Shown here piece after piece: positions 24,930-32,764 of a DNA stretch of 64,000 nucleotides. The notes under the pieces were generated by a model. That model ran no database searches, was not told where the DNA came from, and saw only the letters and a list, made by a program, of their open reading frames with translations. Source of the stretch: Actinomycetospora cinnamomea (GTDB lineage Bacteria; Actinomycetota; Actinomycetes; Mycobacteriales; Pseudonocardiaceae); NCBI RefSeq assembly GCF_003096675.1, contig NZ_QEKW01000005.1, positions 1 through 64,000 of the forward strand, written 5' to 3'. A program made the position numbers and the translations under genes. Numbering within the stretch: the first letter of the stretch is position 1; every line of letters starts with the position of its first letter.

Positions 24930-25337
24930 ATGGCCTCACTGCCGACGACCCCGCATCCCGGCGCCCGCGGTCCCGCGCCCGACGAGAGCGTCACCGCCCC
25001 GGTGACGCTGCCGGGCGGGGCCGACGCCGCCGGGGAGCGGGACGCGCTCATCGCGCTGTGCATCGACCTCGCCGACCGGCTGCGTACCACCGCGCCCGGC
25101 CTGCGGGCTCGGCTCCACCGCGGGCTCGCCGAGGTCGGCGTCGTCCCCCTCGAGCCCGACGGCCGCCCGTTCGACCGCGCCCGGCACGACGCGGTCGACC
25201 GCGAGCCCACCACCGACCCCGCCCGCGACCGCACGGTCGCGAGCACCGAACGCCCCGGCTACGCCGACCGGGGGCGCGTCCTGCGCCGCCCCGAGGTCGT
25301 CGTCCACGCGCTGGAGCACCCCGGAGATCCCGCATGA
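24930..25337 (+). CDS. Minimal GrpE-like nucleotide exchange factor
   Basis: 135 residues from ATG 24930. The C-terminal part matches the GrpE head: LCIDLADRLRTTAPGLRARLHRGLAEVGVVPLEPDG, PFDRARHDAV, then ERPGYADRGRVLRRPEVVVH, which parallels the GY…G+VLRPA.V.V end of GrpE. The long N-terminal coiled coil of canonical GrpE is reduced to a short Pro/Gly-rich lead. GrpE releases ADP from Hsp70. An Hsp70-family gene lies two genes downstream, so this is probably its private exchange factor. It overlaps the dynamin start (ATGA). Confidence 0.8.
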   Translation: MASLPTTPHPGARGPAPDESVTAPVTLPGGADAAGERDALIALCIDLADRLRTTAPGLRARLHRGLAEVGVVPLEPDGRPFDRARHDAVDREPTTDPARDRTVASTERPGYADRGRVLRRPEVVVHALEHPGDPA

Positions 25338-27187
25338 CCACCACCACTGACGCGCCGCCGACCGGGCGGCGGCCCCACCCGCTGACCGACGAGGTCCTGC
25401 GGTTGGTGGCCGGCGTGCGCGCGGCCGCCGTCGAGGACGGCGAGCAGGCCGCGGCCGAGGCGCTCGACACCGACGTCGCCCGCGTCCGCGCCGCCCACGC
25501 CGCGGTGGTCGTGGTCGGGGAGAAGAAGCGCGGCAAGAGCTCGCTGATCAACGCGCTGGTCGGGCGACCGGGCCTGCTGCCCGTCGACGCCGACGTCGCC
25601 ACCTGCGTGCACATCGTCGTGTCGCACGGACCCGACGGCGCCACCGTCGTGCTCGGCGGCGGGCCGACCGGGCGTGAGGTGGGGCTCGACGACATCGCCG
25701 AGTACGCCGCGCTCGACCCCGGCGCGCGCGCCCCGGAGCACGAGGACGTCAGCCAGGTGCAGGTCCGGGTGCCGGCGCCGGTGCTCGCCGGCGGGCTCGA
25801 GCTGATCGACACCCCGGGCGTCGGCGGGCTGGTCGCCGGCCACGCCGCCCTGACCCTCGCCACGCTGGACCGCGCGGACGCGCTGGTGTTCGTCCTCGAC
25901 GGCTCCAGCGAGATCACCGCCTCCGAGCTCGCGTTCCTCGAGCGCGCCACCGAGCGGATCGCCACGGTCGTCTTCGCGCTGACCAAGATCGACCAGTTCC
26001 CGGCGTGGGAGGAGGTGCAGGCCCGCGACGTCGCGCTGATCGCGCAGCACGCCCCGCGCTACGCCGACGCGCCCTGGTTCGGCGTCTCGAGCCGCGCGGC
26101 CGCCGACGCCCTCGAGGCCGAGGCCGACGGCGAGCTCACCGAGGCCGCCGAGGAGCGGGCCGCGAGCGGCATCGACCCGCTGACCGACCACCTCGCCGGG
26201 CTCGCCGAGGGCGCCGACGGCCTCCGCCTGGCCAACCTCGTCCACCAGGCGACGGCGACGGCCAAGCGGCTCTCCGGCCTGCAGGTGCGCCGGGCTCTCT
26301 CGCTCTCGCTCTCCGGCGAGTTCGCCGAGCTGGTCACGAAGGAGAAGGCGGCGCTCACCGCGCTGCAGGGCCAGAACGCGACGTGGCGCCAGACGCTCGG
26401 CGAGCGCTCGGCGCGCCTCGAGCAGCGGATGCGCACCGAGCTCGCGCGGCGGATCGAGGACCTGCGCAAGGAGGTCGGCGACCGCATCGCCACCGGCAGC
26501 AGCAAGGTCTTCGACGAGGTCGCCACCGACCTCCCGCCGCGCGCGCAGGCCCTGTGGATCGAGATGGACACGCTGCTGCGCCGCGAGCTCACCGCGCTGG
26601 GCGAGGCGCTGCTCGCCGACCTGGAGGGCGTCGAGGTCGACCTCTCCGGCGTCGTCCCCGACGCCCCCGAGCGGCTCGCGCAGCTGCCCGAGGCCGCCCG
26701 CGGCCAGGGCAGCACGAGCTTCGCCGAGCAGGGCGTCATGGCCGCCGGCCTCGGGATGGGGCTCGGGCACCTCGTGGCGCTGGTGGTCGCCCCGCCGGTC
26801 GGCATCCTGGCGGGACTGGGCGCGGTCGGGTTCTTCTCCTGGCGGCGCTGGAGCAAGGAGCGCGGTGCCCGCAGCCGGGAGGACGCCCGCCGCTACCTCG
26901 GCGAGGTGACCACGCGGCTGAACAACGAGATCCCGCCGGTGGTGGCCCAGGCGGTCACCGGGGCACGGGAGGTGCTCGGCCGCCAGATCACCACCGCGCT
27001 GGCGCAGGAGAAGGACCGGCTCACCGCGAGCCTGGCCGAGCACGAGAAGAACCTGGCCGCCGAGAAGAGCGCGCTGGCCCGCCGCAAGGCCGAGGTCGAC
27101 GCCCGGCTGAAGAAGCGCAACGAGTTGCGGGAGACCGCCGAGCAGCTGGTCAGGAAGCTGCCGGCCCACCGAGGGGAGTCGTCGTGA
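25334..27187 (+). CDS. Dynamin-family GTPase with membrane hairpin, IniA-like
   Basis: 617 residues from ATG 25334. GTPase motifs: G1 GEKKRGKSS near residue 63, a T-C-V switch segment, G3 DTPGVGGL near 158, and G4 TKID near 216. A long helical stalk follows, then a hydrophobic hairpin GLGHLVALVVAPPVGILAGLGAVGFF near residues 475-500, and a C-terminal coiled coil rich in Lys/Glu. This layout matches bacterial dynamin-like proteins such as mycobacterial IniA, which remodel or repair the cell membrane. The upstream GTPase is IniC-sized. Next come the acidic protein and Hsp70, each coupled by a GTGA overlap. Confidence 0.88.
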   Translation: MTTTTDAPPTGRRPHPLTDEVLRLVAGVRAAAVEDGEQAAAEALDTDVARVRAAHAAVVVVGEKKRGKSSLINALVGRPGLLPVDADVATCVHIVVSHGPDGATVVLGGGPTGREVGLDDIAEYAALDPGARAPEHEDVSQVQVRVPAPVLAGGLELIDTPGVGGLVAGHAALTLATLDRADALVFVLDGSSEITASELAFLERATERIATVVFALTKIDQFPAWEEVQARDVALIAQHAPRYADAPWFGVSSRAAADALEAEADGELTEAAEERAASGIDPLTDHLAGLAEGADGLRLANLVHQATATAKRLSGLQVRRALSLSLSGEFAELVTKEKAALTALQGQNATWRQTLGERSARLEQRMRTELARRIEDLRKEVGDRIATGSSKVFDEVATDLPPRAQALWIEMDTLLRRELTALGEALLADLEGVEVDLSGVVPDAPERLAQLPEAARGQGSTSFAEQGVMAAGLGMGLGHLVALVVAPPVGILAGLGAVGFFSWRRWSKERGARSREDARRYLGEVTTRLNNEIPPVVAQAVTGAREVLGRQITTALAQEKDRLTASLAEHEKNLAAEKSALARRKAEVDARLKKRNELRETAEQLVRKLPAHRGESS

Positions 27188-27558
27188 CCGCGCAGGGAGC
27201 CGGGGGAGCCGGTCGGGACGTCTGGCTGGACATGTCGCGCTACCCCGACACGGACCCCGACGCCGTGCTCACCGGGGCGGAGCAGGACCTGCTCTCGAGC
27301 TCGCTCACGGTCGACGACGGCGAGCTGCCCGACGCGGTGTGGGAGCACATGCTCGCCGTCGTGACGGGGCCCGACGCCGGCGCCGACGACGCCGACGACG
27401 CCGACGACGGGGACGCCACCGACCCCCCGGGCGACGCCCCGGCGGGCTGGGACGCCGACCCGACGGTGGAGGTCCACGACGACGGCGATCCGGGCGGGGA
27501 GCCGGCCGAGCTCGGGGACGCCTGGGAGGACGGCGCGTGGGACGGCGGGGCGGTGTGA
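27184..27558 (+). CDS. Acidic low-complexity protein coupled to dynamin and Hsp70 genes
   Basis: 124 residues from GTG 27184, overlapping both neighbours by GTGA junctions. A short N-terminal part (RDVWLDMSRYPDTDPDAVLTGAEQDLLSSSL … PDAVWEHMLAVV) could fold. The remainder is Asp/Gly-rich with AD-D repeats and is probably disordered. No family recognised. Its position between the IniA-like dynamin and Hsp70 suggests an adaptor or chaperone client in the same system. Mycobacterial iniB also encodes a low-complexity protein with a short conserved N-terminus, but I see no clear sequence match. Confidence 0.7.
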   Translation: MTAQGAGGAGRDVWLDMSRYPDTDPDAVLTGAEQDLLSSSLTVDDGELPDAVWEHMLAVVTGPDAGADDADDADDGDATDPPGDAPAGWDADPTVEVHDDGDPGGEPAELGDAWEDGAWDGGAV

Positions 27559-29240
27559 TCCCCCCGGGCCGCGGCTGGGACCTCGCGATCGACTTCGGGA
27601 CCTCGTTCACCACGACCGCCACGCTGGTCGACGGGCGCACCGAGGTGCTGGAGATCGACGGCTCGAAGTACGTGCCGTCGCTGGTGTGCCTCGACGACGA
27701 CGGCACGATCCTCGTGGGCCGCGACGCGCTCAACGAGTCGGCGATGGCGCCCGACCGCACCGAGCGGGTGCCCAAGCGGGCGCTCGTCGCCTCCGAGCAC
27801 GTGCTGCTGGGGCCGCGGACCGTGGCCACCGTCGACCTCGTCGCGGCCGTGCTCGACCGGGTCGCCGGGGAGGCCGTGCGCCGGTTCTCGGGGCGGCGTC
27901 CGGGACGCGTCGTGCTGACCCACCCGGCGCGCTGGCAGGCCGGCGGGCTCGAGCTGCGCCGGCTCACCGAGGCCGCCGAGCGCGCGGGCCTGGGCGAGCC
28001 CGACCTCGTCGCCGAGCCCGTGGCCGCCGCGCACCACTACGTGCGCAGCGGCTCGGACGACCAGGCGGTGCCCGACGGCGGCATGATCGGGGTCTACGAC
28101 TTCGGCGGCGGCACGTTCGACACCGCCGTCCTGCGCCGCCGCGGGGTCGGCTTCGAGCTCGCGGGCTCGCCCGGCGGCGACGTCGCCCTCGGCGGCGAGG
28201 ATCTCGACGCCGCGTTCATGGAGATCCTCGCCGAGCACGCCGAGGCGCTCGACGCCGACCGGTGGACCGAGCTGTGGGAGGCGCCCGGGCGCGTCGCCGA
28301 GCGTCACCGCACGTTGCTGCGCCGCGACGTCACCCAGGCGAAGGAGGCGCTCTCGCGCCTGCCCGCGGTGAACCTGTGGGTGCCCGGCTACGACGACGAG
28401 ATCCGCGTGACGCGCCGCGAGTACGAGCGCGCCGTCGAGCCGCTGCTCGCCCGCAGCGTCGCCGAGCTGCAGGACACCATCGGCCGCGCCGGCACCACCC
28501 CCGACGCGCTCGTCGACGTCTTCCTCACCGGCAGCACCAGCCGGACCCCGCGGATCAGCACGCTGCTCGCCGACCTGCTCGGGCACGTGCCCGGGATGCG
28601 CGACGACCCGAAGGCGGTCGTCGCGCTCGGGGCGCTCGCGACCGTGCCGGGTTCGGTGAGCGCGACGATGCACGTCCGGCTCCCGGGAGAACCCGCGCGC
28701 GGGCGCCGACCCGGCGGGCACCCGGCCCGGCCCGGCGTCCCGTCGCCGCCACCGCACGCGCCGCCCGCGCGGCCCACTCCGCCGCTGACACCGGCGGGCT
28801 TCCCCGCGCCCGAGCCTCCGCCGGACGGGGCCACGACGATCCGCCGACCGTCGAGCGGGCCGTCACGGGTGCCGCCCGGACGGCACGCCGCACCGGAGGT
28901 CACCGAGAGCGCCGCCGAGGACCTCGACGAGATCGCCCGGGAGATCGGCGCCGTCGCCGAGGCCGCCGGCGTCGCCGACCGGCTCGGGGCGCCGACCGTG
29001 CGCACCGGCGCGGGGGACGCTGCCGCACGGCGGCGGCTGGAGACCGCGCTGGAGGAGGTGGGCAGCGCGATCGGGGCGCGCTTCAGCCCGTTCCCCGGCC
29101 TGCCGCCCGCGGTCGCGCTGCAGGTGCTGCGCGAGGGACGCGACGAGCTCGGTGGCCTCGGGCGTTGCCTCGAGCGCCTCGACGCGGTGGCCGAACGGCT
29201 GGCCGGGTGGGCGACGTCGTCGGCCGTTCGGCCAGGGTGA
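27555..29240 (+). CDS. Hsp70-family ATPase lacking a substrate-binding domain
   Basis: 561 residues from GTG 27555. The Hsp70/actin ATPase motifs are intact: DLAIDFGTSFTTTA (phosphate 1), VAEPVAAAHHYV, GVYDFGGGTFDTAVL (phosphate 2), ALGGEDLDAAF and DVFLTGSTSRTPRI (adenosine). The beta-sandwich substrate domain and lid of DnaK are missing. Instead there is a Pro-rich linker at about residues 380-445 and a helical C-terminal domain (about 450-560) ending in SAVRPG. It may act on the dynamins as a specialised chaperone or molecular switch, helped by the minimal GrpE upstream. Last gene of the cluster; a perfect stem-loop follows directly. Confidence 0.88.
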   Translation: MIPPGRGWDLAIDFGTSFTTTATLVDGRTEVLEIDGSKYVPSLVCLDDDGTILVGRDALNESAMAPDRTERVPKRALVASEHVLLGPRTVATVDLVAAVLDRVAGEAVRRFSGRRPGRVVLTHPARWQAGGLELRRLTEAAERAGLGEPDLVAEPVAAAHHYVRSGSDDQAVPDGGMIGVYDFGGGTFDTAVLRRRGVGFELAGSPGGDVALGGEDLDAAFMEILAEHAEALDADRWTELWEAPGRVAERHRTLLRRDVTQAKEALSRLPAVNLWVPGYDDEIRVTRREYERAVEPLLARSVAELQDTIGRAGTTPDALVDVFLTGSTSRTPRISTLLADLLGHVPGMRDDPKAVVALGALATVPGSVSATMHVRLPGEPARGRRPGGHPARPGVPSPPPHAPPARPTPPLTPAGFPAPEPPPDGATTIRRPSSGPSRVPPGRHAAPEVTESAAEDLDEIAREIGAVAEAAGVADRLGAPTVRTGAGDAAARRRLETALEEVGSAIGARFSPFPGLPPAVALQVLREGRDELGGLGRCLERLDAVAERLAGWATSSAVRPG

Positions 29241-29260
29241 GTACCCCGCCCGCGGGGTAC
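29241..29260 (+). terminator. Perfect stem-loop directly after the Hsp70 stop
   Basis: GTACCCCGC and GCGGGGTAC form a 9-bp perfect stem around CC, starting at the first base after the Hsp70 stop codon. It has no T-run, but its position at the end of the eight-gene cluster suits a transcription terminator or mRNA-stabilising hairpin. Confidence 0.5.
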
Positions 29261-29289
29261 GCCGGGCACGACGACGACGAAGGAGCCCC

Positions 29290-29700
29290 ATGACCCACAC
29301 CGCGACCCGACGCCCGACCGCGGCGCCCGCCGTCGTCACGGCCCTGCGCGTCCTGTCGGTGCTCACGGTCGTCGCCCTGCTGTTCCAGTTCCTGACCGCC
29401 GGCGGGCTCGTCGGCCAGAGCGGGGGCGGGGGCGCCCTGGCGGCCCACGCGACGGGGGCGATCGTGCTGCACGTCCTGTCCGGCCTGACGATGGTCGCGG
29501 CCGCGCTGGCGTGGCGGGGCGGCGCGGCGCTGTGGCCGCTGGTCGTCGCCGCCCTGGTGTTCGCCCTGAGCTTCCTGCAGGCCTACGTCGGCAGCTACGG
29601 GCCGCTGCTCGTGCACATCCCCGGCGCGATGGTGCTGACCGTCGGCTCGGTGCTCGTCGCGGCCTGGTCGTTCACCCGCGGGGCGACCGGGGCCCGGTAG
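29290..29700 (+). CDS. Four-helix integral membrane protein of unknown function
   Basis: 136 residues from ATG 29290, with AAGGAGC upstream. Four hydrophobic segments can be read: ALRVLSVLTVVALLFQFLTAG, AIVLHVLSGLTMVAAALAW, LWPLVVAALVFALSFLQAYVG and PLLVHIPGAMVLTVGSVLVAAW. Two conserved-looking His residues in helices 2 and 4 (VLHVLSG, VHIPGA) resemble the haem or metal ligands of small cytochrome-b-like four-helix proteins, but assignment is uncertain. It stands alone between the Hsp70 cluster and a methyltransferase. Confidence 0.75.
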   Translation: MTHTATRRPTAAPAVVTALRVLSVLTVVALLFQFLTAGGLVGQSGGGGALAAHATGAIVLHVLSGLTMVAAALAWRGGAALWPLVVAALVFALSFLQAYVGSYGPLLVHIPGAMVLTVGSVLVAAWSFTRGATGAR

Positions 29701-29789
29701 CACGGGGCGAGCCCGCGGGTCCCCTTCTCCCCGCCGGTCTGTCACGCTGCCCCACGGGCGGAGCCGTCCAGGCAGCGAGGAGGCCGACC

Positions 29790-30554
29790 GTGACCGACCG
29801 GATCGCGGAGCACTACGAGCGCCTCGCACGCGCCGACGACGACCACTGGGCCTACGACCCCGACCACGTACGGCGCTTCGCCCAGGCGATGGCCGACACC
29901 CTGCGGCTGATCCGGACCGACACGATCGCCGACGTCGGCTGCGGCACCGGCCTCTACACGCGGCGGCTCTGCGAGTACGTCGAACCGGAGCGGCCCGTCC
30001 TGTGCGTCGACCCCGTCGCGGCGATGCTCGAGCGGCTCCCCGCCCTCCCGGGGCTGCGGCCCCTGCACGCGTCCGCGGAGGACCTCGCGTCGGGCCGGGT
30101 GGCGCTGCCGGACGACCGCGCGCTGGACGCGGTCGTCATGAAGGAGGCGATCCACCACGTCGCCGACCGGAGGGCCACGCTCGAGGGGCTCGTCGGCCTG
30201 CTGTCACCGCACGGTCGGATCCTCGTCGTGATGCTCCCGCGGACCATCCACCACCCGTTGTTCCGGGCGGCCCACGAGCGCTTCCGCGAGCTGCAGCCCG
30301 AGCCCGGCGAGATCGCCGACCTCGTCTCCGCCGCCGGGCTGCGGGCGTCGGTGAGCTACCGGACGTTCCACGTCGCGATCGAGCGGGAGCGCTACATCCG
30401 CATGCTCGAGTCGCGCTACATGTCGGTGCTGGGCGAGTTCTCCGAGGACGAGCTGCAGGCCGGCATCGACCAGTTCCGCCACGCCTACCGCGACCCGGTC
30501 CTGCGGTTCGACGACCACTTCGCCTTCGTGAAGGGTTGGGTCCCGCCGCGCTAG
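29790..30554 (+). CDS. Class I SAM-dependent methyltransferase
   Basis: 254 residues from GTG 29790, with GAGGAGG upstream. It starts ITERIAEHYERLA-like (TDRIAEHYERLARADDDHW). SAM motif I is IADVGCGTGLYTRRLCEYV; VLCVDPVAAMLERLPAL is motif II; DAVVMKEAIHHVADR marks the active-site strand. C-terminal EIADLVSAAGLRASVSYRTF is typical of ubiE/UbiG-like small-molecule methyltransferases. Substrate unknown. It is a single gene; a small GC-rich stem-loop follows at 30567-30586. Confidence 0.85.
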   Translation: MTDRIAEHYERLARADDDHWAYDPDHVRRFAQAMADTLRLIRTDTIADVGCGTGLYTRRLCEYVEPERPVLCVDPVAAMLERLPALPGLRPLHASAEDLASGRVALPDDRALDAVVMKEAIHHVADRRATLEGLVGLLSPHGRILVVMLPRTIHHPLFRAAHERFRELQPEPGEIADLVSAAGLRASVSYRTFHVAIERERYIRMLESRYMSVLGEFSEDELQAGIDQFRHAYRDPVLRFDDHFAFVKGWVPPR

Positions 30555-30566
30555 GGACGGGCCGGA

Positions 30567-30586
30567 CGGCGGCATCCCTGCCGCCG
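30567..30586 (+). terminator. GC-rich stem-loop downstream of methyltransferase
   Basis: CGGCGGCA and TGCCGCCG form an 8-bp perfect stem around TCCC, 12 bp past the methyltransferase stop. It lacks a T-run; terminator role is inferred from position. Confidence 0.35.
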
Positions 30587-30711
30587 CGTGCGTCGGCCGT
30601 TCCCCCGACCGCCGGTACCGCTCAGCGGACAGTGACGGGGAGGGAAAGTGATCACCGCCACGACCAGGCATGATGGGTCGGGCAACGACCCCGATCACCG
30701 GAGTGGCGACA

Positions 30712-31722
30712 GTGAGTGCCGGACCTGACCACGGGCGGCATGGTGATGCGGTCGGGGCGTTGGTCCATCCCGCGCTGTTCTACGCCGACGACCAGACCTA
30801 CCTCGCCGGCACCGTCCCGTTCCTGCGCGAGGGGCTCGAGGCCGGGGAGCCGGTCATGATGGCGGCGCCGCCGACGAAGCTCGACCTGGTCCGCCAGGCG
30901 CTCGGACCGGTGGCCGCCGAGGTCGGCCTGCACGACATGACGCTCGCGGGCCGCAACCCCGGGCGCATCATCGCCGGGGTGCTGCGTGCGTTCGTCGACG
31001 AGCACGCCCACGCCGGACGGGTCCGCATCATCGGCGAGCCGATCTGGGCCGGCCGCAGCCCCCAGCAGTACGCGGCCGCCGTGCAGCACGAGGCACTGAT
31101 CAACGTGGCGCTGGCGGACCGGCCGGCGACGGTGCTCTGCCCCTACGACACGACGGCGCTCGCCCCGGCGGTGATCGCCGACGCCCGCCGGACGCACCCC
31201 GTCGTCGTCGAGCGGGACACGACCACCACCAGCGAGCGCTACGCCGACCCCACCGACGTCGCCCAGTGGTTCAGCGGACCCCTGGCCGAGCCCACCGAGA
31301 TCGGCGAGACGCTCGTCTTCAGCGCCCCCGACGGGCCCCGCATCGTCCGCCACGCGGTCGCCGAGCACGCCCTGCGTGCGGGGGTCGACGAGGACCGGGT
31401 CGCCGACCTGTGCCTGGCCGCGTACGAGGTCGCGGTGAACACCGTCGTGCACACCGGCCGGCCGGGTCTGCTCGCGCTCTGGACGCGGGAGTCCGGCTCC
31501 GCGTCGGGATGGGAGGCGGCGGAGCCGGCCGCGGTGGTGTGCGAGGTGCAGGACAGCGGGTGGATCGCCGACCCGCTCGTGGGGCGCCACCCCTGCGGTC
31601 CGGCCGACGGCCGCGGCTACGGCCTGCGCCTGGCCCACCAGCTCTGCGACCTCGTGCAGGTGCACAGCGACCCGAGCCTCGGGACGACCGTCCGGATGAC
31701 GATGCACCGGGACGAGCCGTGA
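30712..31722 (+). CDS. MEDS-domain sensor with RsbW-type anti-sigma ATPase domain
   Basis: 336 residues from GTG 30712 (GGAG nine bases upstream; ATG 30670 is an alternative). The MEDS domain covers about residues 15-190 (HPALFYADDQTYLAGTVPFLREGLEAGEPVMMAAPP … GRNPGRIIAGVLRAFVDEHA … LCPYDTTAL). The HATPase_c domain covers about 210-336, with N-box CLAAYEVAVNTVVHTGRP and G-box GRGYGLRLAHQLCD-VQVHS…GTTVRM. Such proteins act as serine-kinase anti-sigma factors that sense signals through the MEDS domain and titrate SigB/SigF-like factors. It overlaps a glyoxalase gene (GTGA). Confidence 0.87.
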   Translation: MSAGPDHGRHGDAVGALVHPALFYADDQTYLAGTVPFLREGLEAGEPVMMAAPPTKLDLVRQALGPVAAEVGLHDMTLAGRNPGRIIAGVLRAFVDEHAHAGRVRIIGEPIWAGRSPQQYAAAVQHEALINVALADRPATVLCPYDTTALAPAVIADARRTHPVVVERDTTTTSERYADPTDVAQWFSGPLAEPTEIGETLVFSAPDGPRIVRHAVAEHALRAGVDEDRVADLCLAAYEVAVNTVVHTGRPGLLALWTRESGSASGWEAAEPAAVVCEVQDSGWIADPLVGRHPCGPADGRGYGLRLAHQLCDLVQVHSDPSLGTTVRMTMHRDEP

Positions 31723-32078
31723 ACGTGACGCACGTGGGTCTTCCGGTGCGCGACGCGGAGCGCAGCGTCGCGTTCTACGCCTCCCACTTCGGCTTCGACC
31801 CCGCCACGGCGACCACCCACGACGACGGCACGGTCATCGTCCGCAACCGCGACGCCTTCGACCTCGCGCTGCACCCCGACGCGGGCGTGGCCGCCCCGTT
31901 GCACCCGTTCCTGCACGTCGGGTTCCGGCTCACCGACGCCGACGCGGTGCGCGCCGTCCTCGCGGACCTCCGCGCGGCCGGGGCCGAGATCGTCGAGGAG
32001 TGGGACGAGCCGGGCTACGTGGCCCTCAAGTGCGCGGACCCCGACGGCCACCGCGTCGAGGTCTACTGGGAGCCCTAG
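31719..32078 (+). CDS. Glyoxalase/bleomycin-resistance (VOC) family protein
   Basis: 119 residues from GTG 31719, coupled to the MEDS gene. Single VOC module pair: VTHVGLPVRDAERSVAFYASHFGFDP, then DLALHPD, FLHVGFRLTDADAVRAVLADLRAAGAEIVEEW, and YVALKCADPDGHRVEVYWEP. The first-strand His and last-strand Glu expected for metal binding are present. VOC proteins catalyse isomerisations, dioxygenations or sequester antibiotics; the substrate cannot be deduced. It ends 4 bp inside the convergent DinB-like gene. Confidence 0.87.
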   Translation: MNVTHVGLPVRDAERSVAFYASHFGFDPATATTHDDGTVIVRNRDAFDLALHPDAGVAAPLHPFLHVGFRLTDADAVRAVLADLRAAGAEIVEEWDEPGYVALKCADPDGHRVEVYWEP

Positions 32079-32716
32079 GACCGCTCCCGCAGCACGGCCA
32101 CGCCGTCACCGGCGAGCTCGTCGAGCACCGGGGGCCGCCCGACCATCGCGAGCACGAGCAGGCGCAGCGGACCGCTCACCTCGGGCCCGTCGCCGACCGA
32201 CCAGTCCGTGTCGGTGGCGCGCAGGCGCAGCCCCGCGATGCGCTTCTGGGCGCCGACCAGCGGCTGCATGCCGCTCGCGGTGTCGGCCGCCGCGCGCAGG
32301 GCCCGCTCGTCGTGGGCGATCGTCGTGCCGGTCGGGTGGGCGATGTCCTCCCCGTGGGCGACGGTCTCGACCAGCCACGAAGCGGTCGGGCCGGGGGGTC
32401 CGGTCCGGGCGTGGATCCCGCGCTCGAGGCGGGCGAGCAGGCTCGCGACGGGCTCGGCGCCGAGCTCCTGGATGTTGCGGCCGACCATCCGCGGGAACGA
32501 GAAGCCGCTGCGCGCGAGGCCGAGGACGAACCGGGGTGGGGTCATCTCGAGGGTCGAGACGATGTGGGCGAGCGTGTCCTTCGTCGTCCAGCCCTCGCAG
32601 AGGGCGGGCCGGGACCACGCGGCGTCGTCGAGCCCCACGAGCGCCTCGTGCAGCCGGCGGCGCTCGGTGGCGATCAGGTCCCAGGTGTCGGCCGTGGTGC
32701 GCTTCGTTTCGCTCAT
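32075..32716 (-). CDS. Maleylpyruvate isomerase-like / DinB-fold protein (TIGR03083-type)
   Basis: 213 residues from ATG 32716. N-terminus TWDLIATERRRLHEALVGLDDAAWSRPALCEGWTTKDTLAHIVSTLEM is the mycothiol-dependent maleylpyruvate isomerase N-domain pattern with its metal-ligand His; VETVAHGEDIAHPTG supplies the second H-x-x-D motif. The family uses mycothiol as cofactor or acts as metal-dependent thiol transferases. It is divergent from an ArsR-SRPBCC regulator 48 bp away, which may control it. Substrate unknown. Confidence 0.82.
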   Translation of the reverse strand: MSETKRTTADTWDLIATERRRLHEALVGLDDAAWSRPALCEGWTTKDTLAHIVSTLEMTPPRFVLGLARSGFSFPRMVGRNIQELGAEPVASLLARLERGIHARTGPPGPTASWLVETVAHGEDIAHPTGTTIAHDERALRAAADTASGMQPLVGAQKRIAGLRLRATDTDWSVGDGPEVSGPLRLLVLAMVGRPPVLDELAGDGVAVLRERS

Positions 32717-32764
32717 CGACGAATGAGACTGCCGGCGAAACAGCCGGTCAAGGACGGAGGCGCG

